A stretch of DNA of 64,000 nt from Pontibacter liquoris. GTDB lineage: Bacteria > Bacteroidota > Bacteroidia > Cytophagales > Hymenobacteraceae. The stretch's first letter is position 1. Every line of letters starts with the position of its first letter. The translations under genes and the position numbers were made by a program. The notes below the pieces were generated by a model that was not told the DNA's origin, searched no databases, and was given only the letters and a program-made list of their open reading frames with translations. The stretch is from the NCBI RefSeq assembly GCF_022758235.1, contig NZ_JALEBG010000001.1:1116001-1180000 (forward strand), written 5' to 3'. This document shows positions 26,978 to 36,481 of the stretch, piece after piece.

Positions 26978-29887
26978 ATGAAAACAAACCAACCCCCTTT
27001 TGACTTCGAGAAGATGGTGAGGCATTCCCTCGACATCATGGGGAGCCTCGACCGGAATGGGTACATCCTCTTCGTGAGTGATGCCTGTCAAACGGTATTA
27101 GGGTATGAGCGCAACGAACTGATCGGGGCTCATTATTCCAGGTTCCTGCACCCGGAAGATAGGGTTGCCACCAGCCAGGCTCTCCGGGAAGTGTGTGCAC
27201 GCGGCAGGAAGACCGACTTTGAGAACCGCTACCTGCACAGCAACGGACAGCCCGTGCTCATGCGTTGGTCCGGGGTATGGTCTGAGGACGAAGAAACCCT
27301 TTACTGTGTCGGGCGTGACATCACCGAGCAAAAGGCAAGAGAGCAACGCTACCAGGCGTTGTTCGACAATAGCCCAGACCTTGTATTCGTGGAAAGCCCC
27401 GAGGGCCTTGTCATGGAAGTCAACCAGGTGTTTCAAAAGACATTTCACCTTGGGGAAGAGCAGGTAACAGGTGCTCCTGCATCTGCGTTCCTCTCTTCCG
27501 AGGCGGCGGCTGTCAATGCCCTTTATTTTGAGCAGGCCTTACGGGGAAACGCCACCAGGTTTGAGCTTACGCTTGCTATGGAGGGCGAGACCCGGATATA
27601 TGATACCCAGAAGTACCCTGTCCTTGTGAATAATCAAGTCGTGTGCGTCCAGACGGTTGCCAAGGACCTGACGCCTGTCATTCACTCCTATGAAACGATC
27701 CGGCAGCAGGCAAAAAAACTGCATAATATCTTTGAGAGCATCACCGATGCCTTTCTCACCCTCGACAAAAACTGGAACTTTGCCTACATCAACAGCGAAG
27801 CGGAGCGGTTGTTCTCGTTGAACAGGCAATACCATATTGGAAAAAATGCCTGGGAGGAATTTCCGGCCGAAATGCAGGGCGAATTCTTTCAGCACTACCA
27901 GCATGCCGCCCAAACAGGAAAATCCGTGCATTTTGAAGCCTACTACGCCGGTACGGACAGGTGGGTGGAAGTAAAGGCTTTCCCTTCGGAGGAGGGGCTG
28001 TCCATTTACTTCGACGATGTCACCGAAAAGGTAAAGGCAAGGAAGGAACTTGAGAAGCTCTCGCTGGTAGCCAGCAAGACGACGAACGGCGTGATTATCA
28101 CGGACAGGGAACGCAGGATCGAGTGGGTGAACGAGGGCTTCACCAGGCTGACGGGATACGGGTTAGAGGAGGCGCTAGGGAAGAAACCGTCTGAATTGCT
28201 GCACAACCCCAACACGGACACAAGGGCTTTCGAATCGGTGCGGGATCGGATGGATAGCGGGGAACCCGTGTCTTTCGAAATCCTGAACAGCAGAAAAAAC
28301 GGGGAGGATATCTGGCTGTCTGTGCAGGTAAACCCTATACACGATGAGAAGGGCCAGCTATCCAGGTTCATCACCATACAAAGTGACATTACCGAAAGAG
28401 TAAAAGCACAGCAGGAACTGGGCAAGCTTGCCCTGGTTGCCAGCAAGAGCAAGAATTCGGTGATCATCATGGACAGAGACCGGCAGGTCGAGTGGGTCAA
28501 TGAGGCCTTCACGATCCTGACGGGCTACACCCTGCCCGAGGTCGCGGGCAAAGCCCCCTACAGCCTGCTGGCAGGAGAGGAAACCGACAAAGCAACTGTC
28601 CGGCAAATCATAGAAGCGGGAGAGCAGGGGCTGCCTATCGAAGGGGAATTGCTGGTCTACAAAAAGTCCGGTGAGAAACGTTGGTTCAGGATAGAGGCTA
28701 CGCCTGCTTTTGATGAAGGGGGCAACCTGTTTCGGTTCATTGGTGTGCAGACCGATATCACGGAAAGTGTCAAGGCTAAGCAGGAGCTTGAGATGCTTTC
28801 CCTGGTAGCCAGCAAGACCAACAACAGCGTGCTCATTGCCGGCAGCGACTGGCGGATCACGTGGGTGAACGAGGGCTTTACCCGGTTGACAGGGTATAGC
28901 CTGGAGGAGGCATCAGGCAAAATGCCCTCCGAGCTGCTGCACGACCACCGCACAGACCCGACGACGTATGCGGCGCTGGAAGGAAAGCTACTGGATGGCG
29001 AGCCGATTACTTTTGAAGTCCTGAACGTGAAAAAGAACGGGGAAGCCGTATGGATCAACGTGGACATCACCGCCATTTTCAACGAGGCAGGGCAGCTGAC
29101 AAGGTTCATTGAGGTCCAAACCGACATCTCCGCCCTCAAAAACTCGGAACTGGAACTGACCCAATCCGCAAAAGACCTGTACCGGCACAACAAGGACCTC
29201 GAGCAGTTCACCTACATTGTCTCCCACAATCTCCGGGCACCGGTCGCCAGCGCCCTGGGACTGGCTAACCTGCTGGCCCGTATGGACAAAGGCAGCGCGG
29301 TATACGACAGCGCGCTGGCCAACTTAAAGGAAAGCGTGAGCAGGCTGGATACGGTCATGAAAGACCTGAATAAGATTCTCTCCATCCGGGACAGCAAAGC
29401 AGCCCTGGAGCTGGATCAGGTGGATGTCCCCCTTGTCATCCAACAGGTAGCGTCTTCGTTGCAGGAGCTGCTGGAGAAATGCGGAGGCGAGATCATCACC
29501 GACATCGCGGAAGGTTGTAGCGTGTTGGCAAACAGGGCCTACGTGTACAGCGTGTTTTACAACCTGCTGTCCAATGCCATCAAATACAGGTCACCGGAGC
29601 GCGCCCTTTCCGTGCGCATCAGGTGCTTTTGCAACAACACCAAAGGCGTGCTGATCTCGTTTGCAGACAATGGCTCGGGGTTTGATACGGAAGCGGCTGG
29701 CACGAACCTCTTCCGGCTTTACAAGCGGTTCCACTCGGACAGGGAAGGCAGGGGTATGGGCCTGTACCTGGTCAAAACCCATCTGGAAGCGATGGGGGGA
29801 CACGTGGAAGTCAGCAGCGAAGTGGGAGTAGGCACCCGATTTCTGATATATTTACCGCATCAACAGCATGAACATATTCCTCATTGA
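26978..29887 (+). CDS. Multi-PAS sensor histidine kinase
   Basis: 969 residues, no membrane segments, so cytoplasmic. About six PAS/PAC modules run from residue 10 to 727. The last three (about 355-480, 481-603, 604-727) are near-repeats, each opening with L-[AS]-LVASK and containing WVNE[GA]FT-[RI]-LTGY. HisKA-like segment with phosphoacceptor His750 (IVSHNLRAPVASA). HATPase with YNLLSNAIKY (N box), FADNGSGFD and GRGMGLYLV. The following response regulator overlaps its 3' end by 20 bp, so the two are coupled. The signal is unknown; several PAS domains suggest redox, light or small ligands. Confidence 0.93.
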   Translation: MKTNQPPFDFEKMVRHSLDIMGSLDRNGYILFVSDACQTVLGYERNELIGAHYSRFLHPEDRVATSQALREVCARGRKTDFENRYLHSNGQPVLMRWSGVWSEDEETLYCVGRDITEQKAREQRYQALFDNSPDLVFVESPEGLVMEVNQVFQKTFHLGEEQVTGAPASAFLSSEAAAVNALYFEQALRGNATRFELTLAMEGETRIYDTQKYPVLVNNQVVCVQTVAKDLTPVIHSYETIRQQAKKLHNIFESITDAFLTLDKNWNFAYINSEAERLFSLNRQYHIGKNAWEEFPAEMQGEFFQHYQHAAQTGKSVHFEAYYAGTDRWVEVKAFPSEEGLSIYFDDVTEKVKARKELEKLSLVASKTTNGVIITDRERRIEWVNEGFTRLTGYGLEEALGKKPSELLHNPNTDTRAFESVRDRMDSGEPVSFEILNSRKNGEDIWLSVQVNPIHDEKGQLSRFITIQSDITERVKAQQELGKLALVASKSKNSVIIMDRDRQVEWVNEAFTILTGYTLPEVAGKAPYSLLAGEETDKATVRQIIEAGEQGLPIEGELLVYKKSGEKRWFRIEATPAFDEGGNLFRFIGVQTDITESVKAKQELEMLSLVASKTNNSVLIAGSDWRITWVNEGFTRLTGYSLEEASGKMPSELLHDHRTDPTTYAALEGKLLDGEPITFEVLNVKKNGEAVWINVDITAIFNEAGQLTRFIEVQTDISALKNSELELTQSAKDLYRHNKDLEQFTYIVSHNLRAPVASALGLANLLARMDKGSAVYDSALANLKESVSRLDTVMKDLNKILSIRDSKAALELDQVDVPLVIQQVASSLQELLEKCGGEIITDIAEGCSVLANRAYVYSVFYNLLSNAIKYRSPERALSVRIRCFCNNTKGVLISFADNGSGFDTEAAGTNLFRLYKRFHSDREGRGMGLYLVKTHLEAMGGHVEVSSEVGVGTRFLIYLPHQQHEHIPH

Positions 29888-30281
29888 CGATGACGATCTG
29901 AGCAGGTTCCTCACGCAGCACACGCTGCTCCTGGAAGAGGCGCAGCTCCATATAGAAACCTTCCCTTCAGCCATGGAAGCTTTGGGGGCGTTGAAGGCAG
30001 CAGGCAATGAGGTTCCCGACATCATCCTGCTGGATCTGAATATGCCCGTCATGGATGGCTGGCAGTTACTGGAGGCCCTCGGGCCACTCATGCCCAGGCT
30101 TTTAGACAGGTGCCGGATTTATATCCTGACTTCATCGCTTGACCTGGCCGACAGTGAAAGAGCCAAAGCCTATGCCCTTGTATCAGGTCTTATCCACAAG
30201 CCGCTCAAGAGCGAGGACATTGAAGTGATCTTTTCCCAGTACCCCACCCCGGGCAAGGGCAACCCTGAAAAGAAGAAGTAG
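29868..30281 (+). CDS. Single-domain response regulator
   Basis: 137 residues forming one receiver domain: acidic pocket IDDDD (6-10), phosphoacceptor Asp56 in LLDLNMPVMDG, T/S switch in ILTSSLD, and Lys in HKPL. No output domain, so it probably works by protein interaction or phosphorelay. It overlaps the kinase gene by 20 bp and is followed after 6 bp by the GAF gene. The stand-alone kinase-plus-receiver arrangement is common in Cytophagales. Confidence 0.92.
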   Translation: MNIFLIDDDDLSRFLTQHTLLLEEAQLHIETFPSAMEALGALKAAGNEVPDIILLDLNMPVMDGWQLLEALGPLMPRLLDRCRIYILTSSLDLADSERAKAYALVSGLIHKPLKSEDIEVIFSQYPTPGKGNPEKKK

Positions 30282-30287
30282 CAGCGC

Positions 30288-30815
30288 ATGAAAAAGGAGA
30301 ATCCGTTCGAAAAACCGTCTGTTCCCGCTAAGGAGGAAGAGCGGCTGGCAAAGCTGCTGGGCTACAACGTCATGGACGACTATGCCAGGTCAGGCACTTT
30401 TAAGCATGTGGTGGGGATGGCAGCGTATATTTTCCGGGTGCCGATCGCATTCGTCAACTTTGTGGCGGAAGAAAATATCCTCATCAAAGCAAGTGTAGGG
30501 ATCGAGGGGCTCGGCGAGGTCAGACGGGAGATAGGCTTATGTTCCCTTGCGGTGCTGCGGGATGAGGTGACTGTATTTGAAAATGCCAGACTGGAACAGC
30601 GCCTGGCAACAAATCCCCTGGTGCATGGGGCGTTCGGCCTGCAATTCTACGCCGGGGCCCCCATCAGGACACCGGACGGTATCAGGATCGGGGTGGTGGC
30701 TATCGCCGATAAACAGCCCCGGACCTTCAGCCGGGAAGCTGAACAAATGCTCGAAGCGCTGGCAGCTATTGTCATGGACGAACTCGAAGCGCGCAAGGCC
30801 CTGCGAAACCTGTAG
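30288..30815 (+). CDS. GAF-domain protein
   Basis: 175 residues with a single GAF domain from about 25 to 165: FVNFVAEENILIKASVG, a GLCSLAV stretch, FYAGAPIRTPDG, GVVAIADKQPRTFS. No catalytic output domain. Such proteins usually accompany PAS kinases and may add a ligand-sensing input. Third gene of the kinase-receiver-GAF operon. Confidence 0.88.
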   Translation: MKKENPFEKPSVPAKEEERLAKLLGYNVMDDYARSGTFKHVVGMAAYIFRVPIAFVNFVAEENILIKASVGIEGLGEVRREIGLCSLAVLRDEVTVFENARLEQRLATNPLVHGAFGLQFYAGAPIRTPDGIRIGVVAIADKQPRTFSREAEQMLEALAAIVMDELEARKALRNL

Positions 30816-31464
30816 CCCTTCAGTCAGGCTATAGGCTGTAGAACGTCCTGTTATGTGTGGAAAGCAATAGGAAAGGGACAAAAGCCAGTTTCCAGCCTTT
30901 GAGCGTCAACGCCCTGGATCGGTCTGGCACAAGGCACCTGCTGCCGTTTCTTCTCTTCCATGTACCAACGACTGAATTCGGCTTTACGCACGCATATACC
31001 CAGGCACGTTCGCGGTTGATCACTTCCACTGGTACCGAATCAGGGAAACTGGATTGCTATCTACTATGGAGAAAATATCGCCGTTACCTTGGCGTTTTAT
31101 ATAAACACCGGGTCCTAGCTCATGATGCGGCTTTCGTGTACACAGCCGATAAAAAGGAGAAGGAAGACCTTGAGAAAAAGAATAAGACAGGAGACGGGTA
31201 ACCACCTTGATGAAAAGCCTGATAGGAACCGGCACCGCATTTCCTGGTAAAAAGCTTCCGAGAACAGGTTGCAGCTTGAAGCCTGGCTCTACCCCGGGCT
31301 TGGGCTGCACAACAACATGGCCTGTCATTTTAACAGCAATTCAGGGGAGCATGCGCCTTACCTGGTTATCAGGGGACGCGCCACCGGGCTCTACAGGCGA
31401 CGTGGCTGCAAGAATGTGATGAAAAGGGTTGGTAACAGGTGGCTTGTATGCTATATTTGTCACA
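30816..31464. other. Intergenic region, possible decayed coding sequence
   Basis: No frame is convincing across this 650-bp stretch. On the plus strand a short frame around 31030-31100 reads NQGNWIAIYYGENIAVTLA before a stop, which looks like a protein fragment rather than random sequence, but the family was not recognised. Confidence 0.35.
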
Positions 31465-31821
31465 ATGTCCGGCAAAAAAACGATAGCGAAACAGTACTGG
31501 CTGACTGCCCTTGTCGGGGTGGCGCTGCTGCTGCTTTTTAGCTTTCAGGTGAAAACGGTTGACGGACACCCAACTGCGCCTGTTTCCAAAAGTGCCGTGG
31601 CGGTGGCGCATGCTGCTGAGCAAGGGCACAGCATTTGGAAGGTGCAGGTAAGCGATCCACGGGAAGGCCTTGCACCGGAATGGCAGCAGGTCCTGGCTGT
31701 GGCTGTCGCGTTCGGGCTGCTGTTGTTGTTCCCATTGCCTGTTGAAAAACAAGCGGTGCTGTCCCTGGCGCTGCCGCTTGCTTCTCGCAACTTCTGCTGT
31801 ATTTTCCCCAATGGCCCTTAA
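31465..31821 (+). CDS. Hypothetical small membrane protein
   Basis: 118 residues from ATG 31465 (MSGKKTIAKQYW). Two hydrophobic segments, about 11-26 and 76-92, flank a loop of some 50 residues (HPTAPVSKSAVAVAHAAEQ). A TATATTTG element, a perfect TAnnTTTG -7 box, lies at 31452-31459, only 5 nt before the ATG. If it is used, the transcript would be nearly leaderless. No family recognised. It is isolated between poorly coding stretches. Confidence 0.55.
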   Translation: MSGKKTIAKQYWLTALVGVALLLLFSFQVKTVDGHPTAPVSKSAVAVAHAAEQGHSIWKVQVSDPREGLAPEWQQVLAVAVAFGLLLLFPLPVEKQAVLSLALPLASRNFCCIFPNGP

Positions 31822-32747
31822 AACGGGGCGCTCATCTATTTTATTCCCACTCCCGCGGTTGAAGCCGCATAAGGCACATCCCCAACTAATGGAGGTGCCG
31901 CTGTGGTGCTGTTTCTGCCTGTAGTGGCTTTCCCGGTGTGTGCCCCTGTTTTTACCCGTTTAACGCCCCTGCCGGGGCGCTGCTGATTCCGATGTTGCGG
32001 TTTAATCCAGCCAAGGGAAACAGGTAGCCCACGCTGGTATAGGGCATGCGGGGCTCCCAGGAGCCGGGAGGCGTCCTTGGCGCTGTCCGCCTTGTTCCTG
32101 GAAGCCGCATACCTGGGAAAACCCAATCAGTCGTCTAAGGGGGTAGCCGCTTCATGGGCATAATAACGAAACAGTATCCGCAAGAGCAGGCCCGGGAGGA
32201 TCTGTGGACACTCGCGCGGCCTCCCATCTGGCGGCGTACGGGACCTGCGCCATCGTAGAAGAACATCAATTGATCCTTGAACTGAAAAGGCGTTTTAACA
32301 TCCGGCTGATCACGTATGGCATTCTGCTTTAACACTATCCTGCTTTTGCTCTTCGCGCTGCTGCCATGCAGTGGGGGCGAAGGTGCCCTCCGGGTACCTA
32401 TAGCCGGGGGCAGGGGGGAGTATGTGCCTGATACTGGTCCGGAGGCAAAAATTGCAGGTAGCAGGCAGCTTACCTTCCGCTTTCTGGACAGGGTACCTGA
32501 GCTTGCGGTAAGCTGCGCCAACCGGCCTGTCCTGCCATACCCGGGGCATGGTGCCGCCGGCTTAGGGGCAGGATGGGTAGCCCTGGAGCACAGGAGCCTC
32601 TGCCTTGTCGCCCGGACCCTGCTGCATGCGGCCTGGAGCTGCCACGGCCTACGCGGCAGGGACATGATCTACCCGTTCCATAACTTCTGGTGACCTGCCT
32701 GCAAAGGAAGGAAACGCGGCCGCAGCCATGCTGCTGTCACACAAATT
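31822..32747. other. Intergenic region with possible gene remnants
   Basis: GC-rich sequence with conflicting short frames on both strands (for example 32316-32693 plus, 32135-32665 minus), none with a coherent family pattern. A plus-strand frame ending near 32332 reads EEHQLILELKRRFNIRLIT, protein-like but without a start codon, suggesting a decayed gene. Confidence 0.35.
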
Positions 32748-32755
32748 TATTTTTG
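32748..32755 (+). promoter_or_regulatory. TAnnTTTG -7 promoter element
   Basis: TATTTTTG matches the Bacteroidota -7 consensus, 60 bp upstream of the ATG at 32816. No clear -33 box is seen. Confidence 0.45.
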
Positions 32756-32815
32756 CCGCCCGGGCAGCCGGCTGCCTGTGGCGGCGCATCAACAGACGTT
32801 TAAACCAGATCAAAA

Positions 32816-33307
32816 ATGGATTCAGTATCATTAACAATAGGACTCATTAGTATGCTCCTGCTGGCCTTGCCCTTCGCCTATGCCCGCCGGAAAAACCGCT
32901 TACGGAACCAGAAGCTGCTGGAAGGGCTGGACGCACTGGCCATGCAGCATGCGCTGACACTTTCCGGGTATGACTTCTGGAACCCCGGCTATGCCATCGG
33001 TATCGACGGGCAACAAAAGCAGCTGCTCTATACCCGGAAACAGGAGGGCAGGGAAGTGCAGACCCTGGTTGACCTGTTAGACGTGCAGGATTGCCGAATA
33101 AGCAAAGAAACACGCGAAACGAACGGGAACTTGGTCATCGAGCGGATAGCGCTCATTTTTTCTCTGCGCGGACCAAAGCACCCGGAGGTAGCGTTGGAGT
33201 TCTACAATATGGCAGTAAACCTGAACCATACCACAGAGCTGCAGCTGGCCGGGAAGTGGAAGGGCATCGTGGACAGTTGCCTGGCGGCAGCGCCCCTGGC
33301 GCGGTAA
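32816..33307 (+). CDS. Hypothetical membrane-anchored protein
   Basis: 163 residues. One N-terminal transmembrane helix (about 5-23, LTIGLISMLLLALPFAYA) followed by basic residues (RRKNRLRNQK), so the rest is probably cytoplasmic. The soluble part has alternating strands and helices (SGYDFWNPGYAIGID, RKQEGREVQTLVDLLD). No known motif. It sits 49 bp upstream of tatA on the same strand and could be co-transcribed. Confidence 0.7.
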   Translation: MDSVSLTIGLISMLLLALPFAYARRKNRLRNQKLLEGLDALAMQHALTLSGYDFWNPGYAIGIDGQQKQLLYTRKQEGREVQTLVDLLDVQDCRISKETRETNGNLVIERIALIFSLRGPKHPEVALEFYNMAVNLNHTTELQLAGKWKGIVDSCLAAAPLAR

Positions 33308-33356
33308 CCTAGCAGATTTGTGCAAGGATTGTTTTACTTTATAAACATTAAATAAC

Positions 33357-33602
33357 ATGATTTTAGAAAACGTGCTTCTTTTCCTGGGGGATCTCGGGGG
33401 CGGGGAGATCATGATCATCCTGGTCGTTTTTCTTTTGCTGTTTGGCGCAAAGCGCATTCCCGAACTGGCCAGGGGCCTTGGCCGTGGTATCCGGGAGTTC
33501 AAGGATGCGGCCAGCGAGGTGACGCACGAGATCACGCGTGCGGCCGATGAACAGGATCGGATAAAGGGGGAGCAGCAGGAGAATCAGCCCTCCCAGCGAT
33601 AG
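33357..33602 (+). CDS. tatA: Twin-arginine translocase subunit TatA/TatE
   Basis: 81 residues. A short N-terminal membrane helix ([16 protein letters not shown]) is followed by the hinge and amphipathic helix [16 protein letters not shown], then a charged tail. This is the standard TatA layout. It forms the pore that exports folded twin-arginine substrates with TatC, which is not in this window. A perfect terminator follows 93 bp downstream. Confidence 0.93.
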   Translation: MILENVLLFLGDLGGGEIMIILVVFLLLFGAKRIPELARGLGRGIREFKDAASEVTHEITRAADEQDRIKGEQQENQPSQR

Positions 33603-33694
33603 CTTCGGGTTCCTGCCCTGCAGCCCCTGGCCTGAAAGCCCGGGAGCAGAGGCATTTCCCCTTTGCCACCTGGCAGGATGATGTGAAGTAGAAA

Positions 33695-33728
33695 GGCTTG
33701 GGTTAAACTAACCCAAGCCTTTTTTTTG
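33695..33728 (+). terminator. Intrinsic terminator after tatA
   Basis: GGCTTGGGTT (33695-33704) pairs exactly with AACCCAAGCC (33710-33719), with a 5-nt loop and a run of eight T. Confidence 0.93.
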
Positions 33729-33865
33729 CCGTGATGTCTCCCTGCAGGTTGGTTGGAGCCCGTGTTGGGTTGGTATTTAAGTTTGTTCCACCCTGCAGGC
33801 CCCGTGTCGCGGGGACGAGCCCGGCAGCGCAAGCCAGGAGACAACTCCCCGGCCGCTCCCGCGGC

Positions 33866-34516
33866 TTACACTACCTTAAAAATGCCTTCCCTGATGGCAT
33901 AGAGGACCAGGCCGGTCCGGGAGACCACGTCCAGTTTGCGAAACAGGGCCTCCCGCGTGGATTCCACCACCCGGGGCGACACGTGCAGCAAAGGCGCAAA
34001 GGATTTGTAGGGAAGCTCCGTGCAGGCCAGCCGGAGGAATTCCACTTCCCGCTCGGTCAGCTCCGCCTTGGGCGCCTTTTTATTTTGCAGGTCCCGCTTG
34101 AGGACCTCGCGCACGCTGCCGGCATAGTAGCTGCCGTTTACTTCCAGCGCCTCCAGGGCCATGCGCAGCTCCGAGGGATCGGCGTTCTTGAGCACATAGC
34201 CGTCTACCCCACATTGGAGCATGCGCAGGACGGTCTCCTCATCGTTTTTCATCGACAGGGCCAGGATCTTGACCTGCGGGTGGTGCTCCTGCAGCCAGGC
34301 GGCTGTTTCAAAGCCGTCCATCACGGGCATGCTGATATCCAGGAGCACAATATCCGGGATGTTTTCCGGGAAGAGCTTGCGGGTAAAGTCCCTGCCGTTT
34401 TCGGCCTCCAGCGACACGGTGTAGGTGCTAAAGCCGTTAATGAGTTCCAGCATGCCCTTTCGGAACAGCTTATGATCATCTACGAGGGCGACTTTGGTGA
34501 TTGAGACTGGCTGCAT
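33866..34516 (-). CDS. NarL/LuxR-type response regulator
   Basis: 216 residues. Receiver domain 7-125 with DD13-14, phosphoacceptor Asp60 (LLDISMPVMDG) and switch residues in LALSMKND. LuxR-type HTH about 152-200: LTEREVEFLRLACTELPYKS...VVESTREALFRKL. Ends in IREGIFKV. It is 8 bp downstream of the histidine kinase and clearly its partner. The targets are unknown. Confidence 0.93.
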   Translation of the reverse strand: MQPVSITKVALVDDHKLFRKGMLELINGFSTYTVSLEAENGRDFTRKLFPENIPDIVLLDISMPVMDGFETAAWLQEHHPQVKILALSMKNDEETVLRMLQCGVDGYVLKNADPSELRMALEALEVNGSYYAGSVREVLKRDLQNKKAPKAELTEREVEFLRLACTELPYKSFAPLLHVSPRVVESTREALFRKLDVVSRTGLVLYAIREGIFKVV

Positions 34517-34524
34517 AGCGGTAT

Positions 34525-35310
34525 TCAGTTTAGGGGTAATTCAAGAGCAAGGCGGGTGCCTTCCCCGGGCGGGCCCTGGATGCGGAGGGTGGCACCGATG
34601 AGCTCGGCCCGGTAATACATGTTTTGCATCCCGGTGCCCCGGAGACCCTGTGTTGGAGAAGCCGGGTCCGGTGCCGGCAGGCCCTTGCCGTTGTCAGCAA
34701 GGTGGAGGGCCAGCTTGCGCGCAGAAAAAACAAGGCGGGCCGTGAGGGTGTCGGCCCCCGCATGCCGGAGCGTGTTGTTGATGGCTTCCTGCGCGATGCG
34801 GAAGAGAATCAGCTTCTTTTCAGGATGCAAAGGGCCTTCCTCGCCCGTAACCTCCAAATGCGTGGCGACCACGCCGGTTTTGCCGATCAGCTCCAGCTGG
34901 AAGCGAAGCAGGGTAGCCAGGCTTTGCTGGCTCACGTAGTTGCTGTTGAGTCTTTTGGAGAGGTCGCGCAGGTCGGCGATCGCCTGGTCCAGCAGGACTT
35001 TGCTGCTTTGTATTTTCTGATCCGAGCCCGTGGGCATGCCCGTTCCGAGCGTACTGATATGCAGCCGCACCAGCGAGAGGATCTGGCCGACGTTGTCATG
35101 GATCTCCTGGGAAATGGAAAGGAAGGTCTGTTCCTGCATTTCCAGCTGGGCTTTGAGTATTTCTTTCTGGTAGGCTGTGACAAGGCCCGTCACTTCCTCC
35201 TGGTGCTGCAGGCGCTTTTGCTGGTAGGCAAGCGTCATAAAGGCGATGAAGAGCCCCAGCAGCAACAGCAGCGTTGTGCCCACAGCGATGATCAGGAGGG
35301 TATCAGACAT
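34525..35310 (-). CDS. NarX/DesK-type sensor histidine kinase
   Basis: 261 residues. One N-terminal transmembrane helix (about 5-28), then HisKA_3 dimerization with phosphoacceptor His71 (ISQEIHDNVGQILSL), and a HATPase with RIAQEAINNTLRHA (N box), LADNGKGLP and GLRGTGMQNM. No periplasmic sensor domain, so it may sense through the membrane or through the seven-segment membrane protein encoded 30 bp upstream. It pairs with the NarL-type regulator downstream. Confidence 0.92.
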   Translation of the reverse strand: MSDTLLIIAVGTTLLLLLGLFIAFMTLAYQQKRLQHQEEVTGLVTAYQKEILKAQLEMQEQTFLSISQEIHDNVGQILSLVRLHISTLGTGMPTGSDQKIQSSKVLLDQAIADLRDLSKRLNSNYVSQQSLATLLRFQLELIGKTGVVATHLEVTGEEGPLHPEKKLILFRIAQEAINNTLRHAGADTLTARLVFSARKLALHLADNGKGLPAPDPASPTQGLRGTGMQNMYYRAELIGATLRIQGPPGEGTRLALELPLN

Positions 35311-35340
35311 GCAGCCTTAGCGGTAGATAAAGGATCATAC

Positions 35341-35988
35341 TCATTCCAGTGCATACTGACTTGCCTTGCGCTCCAGCACAAAGGCAATCAGAAAGGTAAT
35401 ATAAAGTAAATATTCGAGAAAGATGCTGATGTAGTACAGGGCGCTGGCCAGTTCGAACGAGTCGCTCAGCAGCTGGTTCATGAGCCCGTCGACAAAGAAG
35501 CTGCCCAGCGAGTAGAAAAAGAGCCCCGTACTGACCCAGAACATGGGTTCGTGGGTCAGGCGCGTCACCTGCAGGCTTTCGAATACTTCTTTGTAGTAGC
35601 CCAGCGCCCAGCAGACGATCAAAACGTTCTTCAGGGAAAGCGCATAGGAGTTGTACTCCGAGAGCCCTTCCAGGCAAAGGGTAAAGTAGGTTGAGGCCGC
35701 CAGGTACAGCGGGAGGGACGCGAGCACGGCCTGCCGTAGCCTGGTCCCGGTCAGCACTTTGTAGAAGACAAGCGCAAAGAGCGCATACTGCAAAGGCGTG
35801 AGGAAGTGGTACAGGTAGAGGTTCCGGATATTGTGAAACATCAGGTAGGCCGCAAAACCTTCCACCACCAGGGTGAGCAGCAGCCCCAGCCCCAGTAGGC
35901 GGGAGGCGGGCTGCAGGTGGCGGTAGCTGGTGGCCCAGATGAGCAGGTTGAGCGACAGGAGGCTGAAGTATATAGCGACTTCCCACAT
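35341..35988 (-). CDS. Hypothetical polytopic membrane protein
   Basis: 215 residues from ATG 35988 (MWEVAIYFSLLSLN). A longer start at 36027 falls inside a terminator hairpin and is rejected. About seven hydrophobic helices alternate with short loops across the whole length. It is 30 bp upstream of the histidine kinase on the same strand, so it may be the membrane sensor or partner of that two-component system. No enzyme motif recognised. Confidence 0.72.
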   Translation of the reverse strand: MWEVAIYFSLLSLNLLIWATSYRHLQPASRLLGLGLLLTLVVEGFAAYLMFHNIRNLYLYHFLTPLQYALFALVFYKVLTGTRLRQAVLASLPLYLAASTYFTLCLEGLSEYNSYALSLKNVLIVCWALGYYKEVFESLQVTRLTHEPMFWVSTGLFFYSLGSFFVDGLMNQLLSDSFELASALYYISIFLEYLLYITFLIAFVLERKASQYALE

Positions 35989-36004
35989 AGGGTTGCAATA
36001 TAAG

Positions 36005-36035
36005 AAGAGGACATGGTTTGTGGCCATGTCCTCTT
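36005..36035 (-). terminator. Strong hairpin, probable terminator
   Basis: AAGAGGACATGG (36005-36016) and CCATGTCCTCTT (36024-36035) form a perfect 12-bp stem with a 7-nt loop. It lies between the stop at 36058 and the next gene start at 35988. The T-tract is weak on the minus strand (CTTATATT) and better on the plus strand (TGCTTTT). Confidence 0.7.
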
Positions 36036-36057
36036 TGCTTTTCAGATCGTTGAGGGC

Positions 36058-36471
36058 TTAGGATGCCAGCAAGGGGTCTTCCGGGCAGTTGCCCATGGGC
36101 GGGCAGCGGCAGCAGTCATCCACGTAGATGGTCTCCTCGGTCATCGCCAGCGTTCCTGCGTCCGACACTGGGGCCATGAAGAGCAGGTGTTCCCCGTTTT
36201 CGTCCAGGCCGTAATACACCCGGATAAAGGCGCTGGTGGGGCTCTGCTGGATCAGCTGCAGGACGGAGTCTGTCGTAAAGTTTGCTGCCCGGATCATGGT
36301 ATTTTCTTGTGGGGGCTGCAGGGAGGCCAACAGGTCCCTGTAGCGGGCACAGCGTGCCTGCAGCGCTTCGATGGTTACCTGCTCTTCCAGGAACACATTC
36401 TGCGACAAATCGGTAAAATGGCAGGGCTGCTCTTTGGTCTCTGTGGTGTTGCGCGTGATCAGTCTTGGCAT
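36058..36471 (-). CDS. Hypothetical protein with C-terminal cysteine cluster
   Basis: 137 residues, soluble. The N-terminal half has a helix (EEQVTIEALQARCARYRDLL). The C-terminal half has strands (SAFIRVYYGLDENGEHLLFM) and ends in VDDCCRCPPMGNCPED, a CC-x-C-x4-C cluster that could bind metal. No family recognised. Preceded by the TTCACCTTTAAC leader motif and followed by a strong hairpin, so probably a single-gene unit. Confidence 0.68.
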   Translation of the reverse strand: MPRLITRNTTETKEQPCHFTDLSQNVFLEEQVTIEALQARCARYRDLLASLQPPQENTMIRAANFTTDSVLQLIQQSPTSAFIRVYYGLDENGEHLLFMAPVSDAGTLAMTEETIYVDDCCRCPPMGNCPEDPLLAS

Positions 36472-36481
36472 AGCTTAACTC

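Noticed and set aside
32135..32693. Overlapping frames on both strands (176 and 125 codons)
   Set aside because: They contradict each other, are Arg/Pro-rich shadow-like sequences and show no domain.
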